Origin: Halichondria panicea
Taxonomy: Eukaryota > Porifera > Demospongiae > Suberitida > Halichondriidae
Assembly: GCF_963675165.1 (NCBI RefSeq)
Contig: NC_087384.1
Location: 86,001-150,000 of the forward strand
DNA length: 64,000 bases
Direction of reading: 5' to 3'
Part shown: positions 52,716 through 63,160 of the stretch, piece after piece
How the letters are laid out: each line of letters begins with the position of its first letter
Position numbering within the stretch: the first letter of the stretch is position 1
The notes under the pieces: model-generated
What the model was told of the DNA's origin: nothing
Databases searched by the model: none
Seen by the model: only the letters and a program-made list of their open reading frames with translations
Made by a program: the position numbers and the translations under genes

Positions 52716-55700
52716 ATGCCCTCCAGCGCTAGCGGTGCAGCTGACAGTGATGTCAATGGCGACCAGCCTAACATGTTCGAGGTCCTCTGCGAGAATGTGC
52801 ACACCTCAATGCTCACACACAACGGCACACTAGAGCAGGTACTACCTCAGTGTTCAGGTTGTAGCTATGTTTGTGATACTTCCCTTCCATACAATCCAGT
52901 TCTTTGATTTCAAAGACGAGCTATTAAAGGTAAGGTGGTTAATGTGTGTCTATAGTTAAGTTATTAATAGACATAGTTATATCTATTTACTCGGACTCTT
53001 TCAGCTGCCATAACTTGAATTCTGTGGATCCAATGTCAAATTTTTTTATGATTTTCTGAAAGCTTAGAAAAATACCTTTCAAATGGTGTCATCAAAAATC
53101 ATATTTGAGAGATAAAAATATTTGTCAATTTGCCGATACCATGGATTATAGCCCATGGTCCAAGGCCGAAAAATGACAAATTAGGGCCCCGAAAAAATTT
53201 TGGATTGCAACACATCATTTGAAAGGTCTCTTTCTAAGCTTTCAGAAAATCCTAACATTTTTGACATTGGATCAATGATACTCAAGTTAAGGCTGTTGAA
53301 AGATATTCAACTACACTCTGTTCATTCAATAGTTTGGGGATTCTTTCGGCTGCCATAACTTGAATTCTGTGGATCCAATGTCAAATGTTTGGGAATTTTC
53401 TGAAAGCTTAGAAAAAAATAGTTCAAATGGTGTCATCAAAAATCATATTTGAAGTATTTGCCAATTTGGCGATACCATGGATTATATAGCCCATGGTCCA
53501 AGGCCGAAAAATGATAAATTAGGGCCCCAACGAAATTTTGGATTGAAACACATCATTTGAAAGATCTCTTTCTAAGCTTTCAGAAAATCATAACATTTTT
53601 TACATTGGATCAACGGTACTAAAGTTATGGCTGTTGAAAGATGTTCAACTACAACCCCTCCCCCCGTTTAATCAATGGTTCGGGATAGGTCAGTGCAGCT
53701 AGCTAATTTGCTTTCTCTTTAGCATGCACTGCCTCCTAAACTACTTGCAAACTTGACCTTACTCTCTTCAAAACTCTTCAGAAGGTACGTTTCATATCAC
53801 CTCCATCTCTGATCCTCTATTCCACTCACTGTGTATATTATATAGTTACTCTGAGTTCAGTTTACCAGTGAATGAGTTGACTAGGATGGTGAGACAACAC
53901 TCCACTCCTTGGGAGGAGAGGGCCGACAGTTTGAAGGGCATTCGCTCGGACTATGACAGTATGAGGACCAAGCTGAGCATTGCACTCAAGAGGATTGAAT
54001 TGATGTCAGCCGGGGTACGTATTGAATCAGTGATCATACGTATGTACATTTAGTGTAAGGTACATTGGCGTAACTGTGAATGTGGTGTGGGGGTGTTGAT
54101 GTATAATAGAAAAAATGTTTATAAGTCTGAATTTATGCTCAGGAGGAGAGGATAAAGAAGGAAAGGAGGTTGGGTAACTGGGAGAGACTGTTTGTTAAGA
54201 CCATGGAGTCTGAGAGCCACGGCAGACGATGGAAGTTCAGGATAGAACCTCTCAAGAGGAAGATGCAACAAGATGGGTATGTGCACTTGCAACGTTGTAA
54301 CCAGCCACAAAACATTACTTCTTGGGGATCTGGTAGCCTCTCCTCCAAAACTGCCTTAATTAGTTATACTGATTACCAGCTAGCCTGTGTTCGCACACTG
54401 GTTATACTGATTACCAGCTAGCCTGTGTTCACACACTGGTTATACTGATACCAGCTAGCCTGTGTTCACACACTGGTTATACTGATTACCAGCTAGCCTG
54501 TGTTCGCACACTGGTTATACTGATTACCAGCTAGCCTGTGTTCACACACTGGTTATACTGATTACCAGCTAGCCTGTGTTCGCACACTGGTTATACTGAT
54601 TACCAGCTAGCCTGTGTTCACACACTGGTTATACTGATACCAGCTAGCCTGTGTTCACACACTGGTTATACTGATTACCAGCTAGCCTGTGTTCGCACAC
54701 TGGTTATACTGATACCAGCTAGCCTGTGTTCACACACTGGCTATACTGATTACCAGCTAGCCTGTGTTCACACACTGGTTATACTGATTACCAGCTAGCC
54801 TGTGTTCACACACTGCAGGTTTAATCCGTATCTCTCTGACTCTTCCGGTGATGATTCTGACAAAGATGATAACCAGAAGAAATACTTGGTAACTGAAATC
54901 AGTGACATGATGACCCCCCATCATGCGCACCAACCCCCCACAGAGCACTGTAGAGAAGAGCGAGACTGAACTGAGTGAATCGGATGATGACACTGACAGA
55001 GAGAGCTCCAGCATGGTACACAGTAACTACCTACATATGTGCAGTGTTTTGACCTACGTGTAAATGCATATTGATACAGCATGAAGTGGAGCAGGTACAA
55101 GCCACACCCACCCCACCTCCTCCTCCGATAGAGACTGCCGAGTCAGCAGCATGTACCAAGGACCCAGACTATGACCAGTAAGTCCTGCACACTTAATCTC
55201 AACTACGTATGCACATATATCTGTACATGATATTACTTGTCTGACTACCTGCAGGTACTTGCTTGTTCAGCTGTACAGGCCAAATGGATTATTAAAAGGT
55301 ACATATGTATAAATATCCTTGCGTCCATTTTTAGGTATTTTCTATATAGGGAAGGATGTGTGCTGTACTCTAGCCTATGGACAGGAGTACTACACTACCG
55401 ATGTCTACCCTGGAAGGACAGATCCTGGCAGCGTGCTTACGTATGTCAGCCATACCAATACAAATTTTTGTTAATTCGTGTTCTAGCATTATCTAGCTAG
55501 TCCATCATGATTGTGTTATGTCCTGCCAGGCATCAGAGCTTCCACTTCAAGTTGAGTGATGACGCTGCTCGCACTCTGCCCCCTGAGAGGCAAGAGCCCT
55601 TGGACGCCATTGATGTCTCTAAGGTCACACTGACTGTCTACCCTGGGACCATTGCTCAGGACATGGCCGCCTATCTCTCCATTGTATTGAAGGAGCTGCA

Positions 55701-55722
55701 TATAACTGTGCGTGAGAGCTAG
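52716..55722 (+). CDS. Unrecognised 361-aa protein with coiled-coil/acidic regions
   Basis: Eleven exons: 52716-52838, 52900-52929, 53723-53784, 53846-54014, 54143-54276, 54819-54888, 54944-55015, 55080-55177, 55255-55298, 55350-55440, 55530-55722; all GT-AG with consistent phases. It begins MPSSASGAADSDVNGDQPNMFEVLCENVHTSML. Residues about 45-160 look helical and charged (NELTRMVRQHSTPWEERADSLKGIRSDYDSMRTKLSIALKRIELM). A short acidic Ser/Asp linker (SDSSGDDSDKDDNQKK, ELSESDDDTDRESSS) and a Pro run follow. The last 130 residues (YDQYLLVQLYRPNGLLKGKDVCCTLAYGQEYYTTDVYPG, then SFHFKLSDDAARTLPPERQEPLDAID) look like a compact beta domain. I cannot name the family. Intron 2 holds two MITE-like copies, intron 5 a 38-bp minisatellite touching the next acceptor, and the stop codon lies in the first unit of a 47-bp minisatellite. 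Confidence 0.75.
52997..53305. mobile_element. Palindromic MITE-like element, tandem copy 1
   Basis: The left arm starts CTTTCAGCTGCCATAACTTG, then TGTGGATCCAATGTC; the right arm is GACATTGGATCAATGATACT then CAAGTTAAGGCTGTTGAAAG. The centre contains ACCATGGATTATAGCCCATG and GGGCCCC. Confidence 0.88.
53342..53643. mobile_element. Palindromic MITE-like element, tandem copy 2
   Basis: It has the same structure as the copy at 52997 and is about 90 percent similar by eye, separated from it by a short spacer (CACTCTGTTCATTCAATAGT) that also occurs, inverted, at about 21078-21095 beside the MYO18-intron copy. Confidence 0.88.
54367..54815 (+). repeat. 38-bp minisatellite ending at a splice acceptor
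   Basis: About 12 copies of TACTGATTACCAGCTAGCCT plus GTGTTCACACACTGGTTA, with one-base deletions in some. The final copy changes from CACACTGGTTA to CACACTGCAG and becomes the acceptor of exon 54819. Each unit also carries TACCAG. Confidence 0.93.
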
Positions 55723-56035
55723 CACACTAGCTGGTGTATGTGTTGTATGCTACTGTGCGTGTGAGCTAGCACACCAGCTGGTGTATGTGTTGTATGCTAC
55801 TGTGCGTGTGAGCTAGCACACTAGCTGGTGTATGTGTTGTATGCTACTGTGCGTGTGAGCTAGCACACTAGCTGGTGTATGTGTTGTATGCTACTGTGCG
55901 TGTGAGCTAGCACACTAGCTGGTGTATGTGTTGTATGCTACTGTGCGTGTGAGCTAGCACACTAGCTGGTGTATGTGTTGTATGCTACTGTGCGTGTGAG
56001 CTAGCACACTAGCTGGTGTATGTGTTGTATGCTAC
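55707..56035 (+). repeat. 47-bp minisatellite that includes the stop codon of the 361-aa gene
   Basis: Seven units starting TGTGCGTGTGAGCTAGCACA and ending GTATGTGTTGTATGCTAC. The first unit contains the last codons (ACT GTG CGT GAG AGC) and TAG of the upstream gene; the rest form the 3' flank. Confidence 0.93.
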
Positions 56036-56328
56036 TCGCATCAGTACAGTACACTGTCTAAGTCTTTAATCGTACTTACCAACCAACTCGTAGGAATTTA
56101 TTATTACTAACTTTGAGTCGTCATAACTTGAGTTTTGATAGAGTACCAGCGTAATTATAAATGCATTTTGTAGCCCTTTATAATTTAAATCACTGATAGC
56201 CTAGATATAGAGAAAGTTCTATTCTCTGAGAAAAGCCATGCCGCTTGAAATGACACATTTTCAAGCGGCCATTATGCAGCTATGAAGAATGATAATGTGT
56301 GCAGTACTAACCATTCACTATTGCACAC
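56036..56328. other. Intergenic region before the 407-aa gene
   Basis: 293 bp, contains one small inverted pair (ATGCCGCTTGAAATG and CATTTTCAAGCGGCCAT near 56237-56272). No other feature seen. Confidence 0.45.
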
Positions 56329-58858
56329 ATGGCACAGGAGGAGTCCACAGTGATTGTACCACCACAGGACACAGCTGAGGAGAGGACGGAGCTCAACTGG
56401 GAGGAGATTGACTCAAAGGTGAAGGGATTTCCACAAGAGTATCTCTTGAAGATGCAAACTCAGCAAACAACTGATGAAGAAGAAGATGAACCGTCACTTC
56501 CACTGATACCAATGATCTGTCACAGGGTCAAAGTGCAGAGGTACGCTATACAGAGCAGCTTTATATTAACTAGGAGCCCAGGCAGCAGTTGAAAATGTGT
56601 AAATATGTACATGTGCAATAGCAGCATATACTTTGTACTAATTCTGGTGTAGATTTAAGAGGTTTTGTGTGATCTTTCTTTAGACATAAAACAATGCACA
56701 GTGGAACTGAGACCCTTCCCTGGGATGTGTGAGTTGACAGAGCTAGCTACAGAATCAGAGCATCATTGATACTTACCTGTGCAGACTAGTGGAGCATCTT
56801 GGCTACCGTCTTGTGCCTGACACTCAGTCTAGAGCTGTCTCCATGATCTGTTTCGAGGAGCCTCCATCAGAGGAGCCAGAGATGGAAGAGAAGGCAGAGG
56901 AGGTAGTATCCCAACAAGAATTGGCCGCTCTCTCACTGCAACATGCACAAGAGATCTGTAAATTGCAAGAAGAATTCGGGTAAGTTATTATTGAGATTTT
57001 TTAAGCATTTATTAATTGCATGTTTGCACAGGAAAAAGTTGAACTCTTTGACAGGCACACTAAGTCGAGTTAGAGCTGATAAAGCAAAGGAAATTGAACA
57101 GCTTGAGCAAGGTGACTGACTTAATGTTCTCTACATGGAAATCCAATAGGCTTATAGTTATGCATTGCGACAGTAAAGTTTCTGTAGCATTGGAGTTGTA
57201 CACTAACTGTTCTTGTGTGTGCATGTGTGTGTGTGTGCATTGTACAGCTTTAGTTGAGGCGGAGCAGAGGAGGGGTGGAAAAGGAAGGAGTGCCTCTGAT
57301 ATACGCAGTCTCATTGCACGAAAGAAGAAGCTGAATTCCAAGATCACTCACGGACTTCCTAACTGGGGGGAAGGCCTACCCCAAGATGTGAGGCTAACTA
57401 GAGCAAGCTTTTGTTGTTGGCAATGTTTATGTTGCAATTAAGCTTTGCATGCATCGAAGGCTCTTATATAGTAATTGTGTGATTATATCTGTCTCATTCT
57501 CATCAGTTCTTTGAGAGAATGGAGATGTTTGCTGAAGAGAGTTTGAGGAAACAAGAAGAGCTAACGGATAGAATCAAACGAGAGGTGAGATAGCTCAGAG
57601 ACTATAGCTGTGTCAGTACTAACCTCTCTCTGTCTAGGTGAGTGTGGCGTGTGAGAAGCAGCTGGCTACTCAACACAAACTGGCCCCAGGGATCACAAGA
57701 ACAGACATTGACACAATCACAGAAGGTATGTTAAGTAATGCGTGCTACATGTAGCTCTAGGTGTTATGCACTGCAGGAGCGCTGTACATATATAATTATA
57801 ATATGTAGATAGCTGCATCTGATTATACCCCTGGTTATTGTACATGCAGATGTGTCTTTACCTGCTCTCTTCATGCCGACACGTTGCACTAAGAACCTGG
57901 TGTTTACTCCACGTGCTCATCGCTACTTCCATCCCCCTGGCTCCTCCGAGGCTAGAGTCACTCAACCACCAGCAGTGTTCGCTCTACCCCCTCTCAGCTC
58001 AAATGTAAGACTGGCTTCAATTGTTGCTAATTTGATTCAGTATAGTGCACTTGCAACAGAGAATTGCCTAACAGCAAAACCACAATAATATTTATTACAT
58101 GTAGATAATAGCCTAAAACCCTAAACCTGTATCTGTATAATGAGGAGTATGGTTTAGTGGTTAGGGTGGTGGCTTCGTAGATCATATGATAGATAAGGCG
58201 TGGGTTCGATTTCCTCTTAGGGGACATTTCTTCATTTCTTTACAAATCAATAAGTAATTTCCCAAACTTTTGAATGCATCATACTCCTGTCAAGTACATA
58301 ATCAAGTTGGGGCGTCGCCCGGTTTCTGTGAAACTTCGTTTCGTTTCACAGAAACCAGGCGACGACCCAACTTACCCTTTTTGGTAGATTAGGTTCTGTC
58401 TTTTTTTCTTCTCAGATATGTGCTAGAATTAAATTGTGGGTTTGCTGTTTGCAATTCTCTGTTGCAAGTGCACTACAATCCACTGTAGCTGTTGTACAGT
58501 GGAGATGTTCTGCTTAATGTGTTGATTTTAAGCTTTCAAAAAGTCATGTTATAATTATTTATGGCTGTTTAAAAAAACGCTGGATATTTTATTTGAGTAC
58601 ATTCATCTGCCGTTTCATTCTCTACAGCAACTCAACACCCTCAACCTGTTTGAGCTGAGTCAGCAATACAGTCAGAGCAGCCCCCAGTGGCTACATGACC
58701 ACACCCACCAATCCCCTCGTTACACTCCAGCCCCGCCTTCTAGTGCCTGCGACCACTATCACATGGACCCACACACAGAGCACTATCACATGGACCCGCA
58801 CACAGCCAGCAGCAGCTCTCATGATAGCAGAGGCACTTATTATAATAGTGAACTGTAG
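56329..58858 (+). CDS. Unrecognised 407-aa coiled-coil protein
   Basis: Nine exons: 56329-56540, 56684-56728, 56785-56979, 57032-57111, 57248-57387, 57507-57584, 57638-57725, 57850-58004, 58628-58858; phases agree throughout. ATG at 56329 has no in-frame competitor in the exon. The N-terminal 75 residues are acidic (TAEERTELNWEEIDSKVKGFPQEYLLKMQTQ). EEPEMEEKAEEVVSQQELAALSLQHAQEICKLQEEFG and SRVRADKAKEIEQLEQALVEAEQRR then form a predicted coiled coil at about 120-190. A basic segment ARKKKLNSKITHGLPNWGEGLPQDFFERMEMFAEE follows. The block MPTRCTKNLVFTPRAHRYFHPPG looks conserved. The tail is His/Ser/Pro-rich with an internal duplication of DHYHMDPHTE. I cannot assign a family; a cytoskeletal or ciliary role is only suggested by the coiled coil. 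The last intron holds a TIR element with a tRNA-like segment. Confidence 0.75.
58143..58225 (+). other. tRNA-derived (SINE-like) segment
   Basis: An A-box-like TGGTTTAGTGG (58150-58160) and a B-box-like GGTTCGATTTC (58203-58213) are about 43 bp apart, as in a Pol III promoter. The acceptor and anticodon stems do not pair, so this is not a working tRNA. Confidence 0.6.
58304..58373. repeat. 31-bp arm perfect-like hairpin
   Basis: The left arm AAGTTGGGGCGTCGCCCGGT then TTCTGTGAAAC pairs with the right arm GTTTCACAGAAACCAGGCGA then CGACCCAACTT across an 8-nt loop TTCGTTTC, with three mismatches. It is inside the TIR element. Confidence 0.92.
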
Positions 58859-59040
58859 CATACTATTACACCTTATTTTATACATTGCACAGCACTCCTC
58901 ATAATTATTTACTTGCTAATTGCATTTTTGTGGTTATTTTTCACCGGATATAAACATTGAGAAGCAATCAATGTGTGTTAGGTACAAAGGTACCTATCTT
59001 TGATTAATTTCTGAGACGCAGTCATGAGAGAATAATAATA

Positions 59041-61739
59041 ATGAAGGTTAGAGTAGCCGTGTTTCCAGTATTGGTAGCAGCCCTGGTTCTGGGTACTAGG
59101 ACCATAGGTACAGGTGAGTGGTTGACTATAGCTAGCTAGATATAGTTCCCACCTTGTTGTGTCTAGTTGATGTGTAAGTTAAGTACCTCATGAATCTAGT
59201 GTGTGTACATGTAGCTAGTGCTACTATGAATTTGTGTTTAGCATAGTAATCTAGTTATAGAAGCAGTACCATCACCGCACACACGTACACACACACACAT
59301 CACACACCGCCCACTCTGAACGAAGATGCTTTTAGCGAGAACACTTGTCAGGTTGAAAAGCTCTACACATCGTCTCTACCAGCAGGTACGTGTCCCTATA
59401 GCTAGTCACCACTCGGTGTTGCGGTTCAGTGTGTTGTCATTGTATGGCTCTATTCTACCTGGAAAATGAACTTTTATATTATCGTAATGCATCAAGACCT
59501 GTGCTGTTGGTACTATGCATATTCTGAGAAGCTATTTTGAAAGCCATACCTCACTGCTCTCATATCCATGTCTTCCTTGAATTACTGGGTTAGGAAAGCG
59601 ACCAGGTGTAGCTAGGAATGTTTCTATGAAATAGGGAAAAGTTAGAGTTTAGAGCCTTTGGTAACAGTTCTCTGGAACACAATATAACAGTCCTTGGAGG
59701 CATCTCACTCCCCACCTTAGTCTGTAAGGGCCATTTGTTTCATTAGCACAAGTTTCCACCGCTTGTGCACTATAGTACACCCAACCAGCCACAAGGGCCA
59801 TATTGGTGTTTATATTATACGTGTCTGATTAGCTTTTCCATGTAGCAACTGTTTCACATCCAATTCTCTATTTCAATAAGGAAATGGCTAGTCCTAACTC
59901 ATCAGTATGCTTACACCACAAATGACCTGCTCCCATATCAACCCCCTCATCATAGGAGGCGCTGATACACCGCATATACAGATACTGGGTGATCAACTGA
60001 GTGCAGACAGGTGTCTGGCCAAATGCTGTTCCCTCGGCCCTGAGGCATGTCAGTACCTCTGGATCATTGATACCACCTGCATTGCCGTGGCCTGCGACAG
60101 TGATAAGATCAGCAATTGTGAACCTAAATCAGTTCCCATCAGTATTAGAAAAGGGTCTTCCTCTGTGTACGTTGCCTTGAAGCATTCGACACCGTCAGCA
60201 AATGAGCTAGAGAATGCATTGGATTTGATGAGTCGTTTCTCCTCGGATGGCAGCAAAGGAAAAGAAGACGTCTTGGGGGATTCCCCTCCGATTGCAGCCA
60301 CACTCACTGATGAGATTGTTATTACCTTGCCAACAAACGAAGTGAACATATTTGGTAACCATAGCAAAGACGATAAGGTGAGGTATACAATAGCGAGGCA
60401 ACTGAACACAACTGTTGTGCAGCTGTTTCTAAACTGTAAACGCACACACACACATGTACGTCAATGTATACTCTCTCACTCTATAGACACTGTTTACTTT
60501 TGTTACAGCGATAACTAAAGCTTTACTTTTTGTATAAACAGTGCACATGTAATTAGTACATACCTCATTCTTGACAGGGCATAGCCGCCTACTCATGGAA
60601 ATTGCTGAGTGAGCACTTTGTACAACCCCTCCTCGAGAATGCTGACCAGGCAATCCTTCACGCTGGAAACCTGCTTCCTGGCAACTATCAGTTCAGCCTG
60701 ACAGTGACGGACACTAGCGGCCAATCAAGCAGAACCACTGTACTGGTGCGGGTCAACAAAGGTATGCGTTGTTGAGTGGAGTAAGTGCTGGTAGTTAAAC
60801 TAGCTAATAAGTGTGGAATCTATTCTCCTGACTGTGTGCATAGCATTGTACTGGACATACAGTGCATGTGGTATATATAGATCAATGGAAGTATGTACTT
60901 ACTTGTCAATTAAAATTATAAGTCTTTTTGGGTTTTTTTGTTAGTTGGCTTTCTGATGGACTGTCCATTAAAACCATCCATTAGTTTAGAGGGAGTGTGT
61001 GTGGGGGAGGCCTCCACTAATAATAATGATGGTGGTGTTATAGTTAAGAATGCCTCACATTTAACTGAGCCATGACATTATCTATCTTCCACTCAGGTTC
61101 CACATTTACAGAGGTTTCCACGACAACAGGAAGCTTAGCAATGACCACAGGTATTGAACCATTAAAGTAATTATATAATATCGGGACTTTTAGAGAATCA
61201 TAATTCCCGAGACCATGTGTGGTAAATAATTATAGTTCAGTATACTTAGCTGTTATTGTTAATATTGCAGTCTCCGCCATGTTTCACCACTCTCTCCCAT
61301 ACAGTACCCATGGATAACAATAACCGCCCCCTCACAACCACATTGATCACACCCACTAACGAGATGGATCTTAACGACACTGCGGACATTGAGGATGAAG
61401 AGTTTGACTTCTACACAAAGAGACGAAACACTCTCAAGATCGTGGTTCCCTCACTAGTGTCCCTGGCCGTGTTGCTAGTGGCAACGGCAGCCATTACTAC
61501 GGCATGTGCTTGTTGCTGTCAGAGAAACAAAGAGTAAGTATTGCCATACAATAATGATGTATACTGGTGCTTCTCCAGGTTTAGGTTAATTATGATATGC
61601 ATCATTGGGCACTTGATTTGCTTAATAGCCTTCTTCTACCTAGTACATGTACTGTGTGCTGTGTATGTTTGCTGTTTGCTATAATTATAGTGAATAAACG
61701 CTTCAAAAGACTTCACCTACCCAGTTTGAATGTGGGTGC

Positions 61740-61773
<34 letters not shown>

Positions 61774-61872
61774 GTGCGTGTAGACTGGAGCTCATGTTCA
61801 TTTGTTTATTACAGTCGGATGAGGAGGTACTACAAATACAAGAAATTGCCAGAGACTATACAACAAACTTGA
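59041..61872 (+). CDS. KIAA0319-like type I membrane protein (MANSC + one PKD-type domain)
   Basis: Seven exons: 59041-59113, 59326-59385, 59956-60377, 60578-60761, 61097-61150, 61305-61533, 61815-61872; 359 residues. Signal peptide MKVRVAVFPVLVAALVLGTRTIG; a MANSC-type Cys domain (ENTCQVEKLY..DRCLAKCCSLGPEACQYLWIIDTTCIAVAC..NCEP); a linker; one PKD-type beta domain (EIVITLPTNEVNIFGNHSKDDKGIAAYSWKLL..LLPGNYQFSLTVTDTSGQSSRTTVLVRVNK); a Thr/Ser-rich acidic stalk; one TM helix (IVVPSLVSLAVLLVATAAITTACACCC); a short basic tail. The order matches KIAA0319/KIAA0319L, which have five PKD domains; this one has a single unit. Vertebrate members act in neuronal migration, and KIAA0319L also as the adeno-associated virus receptor. 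Exon 2 was chosen because it restores phase and the Cys spacing; its acceptor is weak. Confidence 0.8.
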
Positions 61873-62209
61873 GACGTTCATTACATCCTAGCTCTCATCT
61901 GAAGTACATGCATTGGTGTGTGTGTTTTGTATACATAGTGGATATTATTATGTTCAACGTGTTTCGTGTCTAAATCTCATACGTAGTTTGAAATTAGCAT
62001 GGCACACCAGCTGTGTATTGTTTAACTAGAGTTGGACTTTCCCTGGGACTTTTCTATAGTACAATACATCCTATACATACATACAGTCGTGTGTACAATG
62101 TCACTTAGTCTAATACACAAGCACACGACTGATGATAGCTATAGCATAACTTATAGTGAGTATTGTAACAACGTTCTATGCGTTGGTTCTTTGTGCTGAA
62201 GCAATAATA
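61873..62209. other. Intergenic region before the 264-aa orphan
   Basis: 337 bp with a short inverted pair (CATACAGTCGTGTG and CACACGACTGATG around 62081-62135). No coding seen. Confidence 0.45.
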
Positions 62210-63004
62210 ATGTCATTTTCAACTACTGAGCTACAATCAGCTCTACAATCAACTCTTGAAGTCACTAATGATGAGAAACATAAAGTGGATGATACTCATT
62301 CAGGCAAACAGCTTGTATTCGTCTGCTCAAAGCCGGAAGATTTTGAAGTTGATGATGACAACCGAGTGTACTCTTTGAAGTTGAATGATGAGTCAGCTGG
62401 TTTAGTGCGATTCAAAGTAAGCAAATGCTCGACAGTTTTCTTTGCTGCTGTGCACGTCTCAAAATACAATCTTCTTCACAGTGGACTTGTGATTGAGAAT
62501 GACTTTGAGGTGACTATGAATGGCAGTACTACTCCATATAAGGGAGGCCACCTCTTAGCTCATGCTATGTTTGTGAAGAGTGAATCAGGTCTCGATCTCG
62601 GTACAAAGCTTTTGGTGTGTATGTGCTCAACCAGAGATTCTGCATTTAATGAGATGGCTACTCTTATCAAGAATGCTGACTACTACACACGAGCAATGTC
62701 ACCTGGTTTTGTGTCCTCCACACCTTGTTGCCAGCTGGTTGAATTGCTTCGAAAGGAAATTAACAAACCATTCGATAAGCATTGGGCGACACGATTGAGT
62801 GAGTCTATGAAGGACTTGCCAGACGCGCCTAAGCTTGGTGGCAATGATACTAACTGTGCTATTTTTGCTGGACGCATCTTCTACACCCTTGCTCCCTCTG
62901 AAGATAAAGATGAGATAGCAATTGCAGGCATGCTAAAAGTGTTTAAGGAGCTCGGCTTTGAAGAGAGTAAAGTGAAACCTTATGTTTCAGCAATAACCAA
63001 ATGA
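62210..63004 (+). CDS. Intronless orphan protein (264 aa)
   Basis: The first ATG in frame is at 62210 (MSFSTTELQSALQ); the open frame reaches upstream to 62156 but without an ATG. Not recognised. No signal peptide, TM helix or zinc motif. The protein looks globular and mixed alpha/beta: KQLVFVCSKPEDFEVDDDNRVYSLKLNDESAGLVRFKVSK could be beta strands, and the second half (NEMATLIKNADYY, CQLVELLRKEINKPFDKHWATRLSESMKDL, MLKVFKELGFEESKVKPYVSAI) is helical. The composition is balanced and codon usage looks coding. It is convergent with the next gene, 156 bp between stops. Likely a lineage-restricted gene. Confidence 0.75.
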   Translation: MSFSTTELQSALQSTLEVTNDEKHKVDDTHSGKQLVFVCSKPEDFEVDDDNRVYSLKLNDESAGLVRFKVSKCSTVFFAAVHVSKYNLLHSGLVIENDFEVTMNGSTTPYKGGHLLAHAMFVKSESGLDLGTKLLVCMCSTRDSAFNEMATLIKNADYYTRAMSPGFVSSTPCCQLVELLRKEINKPFDKHWATRLSESMKDLPDAPKLGGNDTNCAIFAGRIFYTLAPSEDKDEIAIAGMLKVFKELGFEESKVKPYVSAITK

Positions 63005-63160
63005 ACTAAATGTACGTGTGTGCGTGGTAACATACTGAACTATTGTTATGGACGGACTCATGCTGCTTAGAACTTAATGTACATGTGTACATGTATCAAT
63101 TAAAGCAATTATAAGCAATTCAGAAAACTAACAAACTCACATAATGCACTGTTGGTATAG

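Larger units (their letters stand above)
58043..58475. mobile_element. About 433-bp TIR element carrying a tRNA-like segment and a long hairpin
   Basis: The left end TAGTGCACTTGCAACAGAGA then ATTGCCTAACAGCAAAACCAC is matched inverted by the right end GTGGGTTTGCTGTTTGCAAT then TCTCTGTTGCAAGTGCACTA. TIRs are about 42 bp with few mismatches. A target duplication is not clear. It lies in the last intron of the 407-aa gene. Confidence 0.85.

Noticed and set aside
58143-58225. Second tRNA gene
   Set aside because: A and B boxes are present but acceptor and anticodon stems do not pair; better explained as a tRNA-derived repeat.
59326-59394. Possible small ORF with mitochondrial-presequence look (MLLARTLVRLKSSTHRLYQQ)
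   Set aside because: The same bases in another frame complete the MANSC Cys spacing and phase of the KIAA0319-like gene; the alternative ends after about 39 codons.
62156-62209. Upstream extension of the 264-aa orphan resembling a signal peptide
   Set aside because: There is no ATG in the extension; the first ATG is at 62210.
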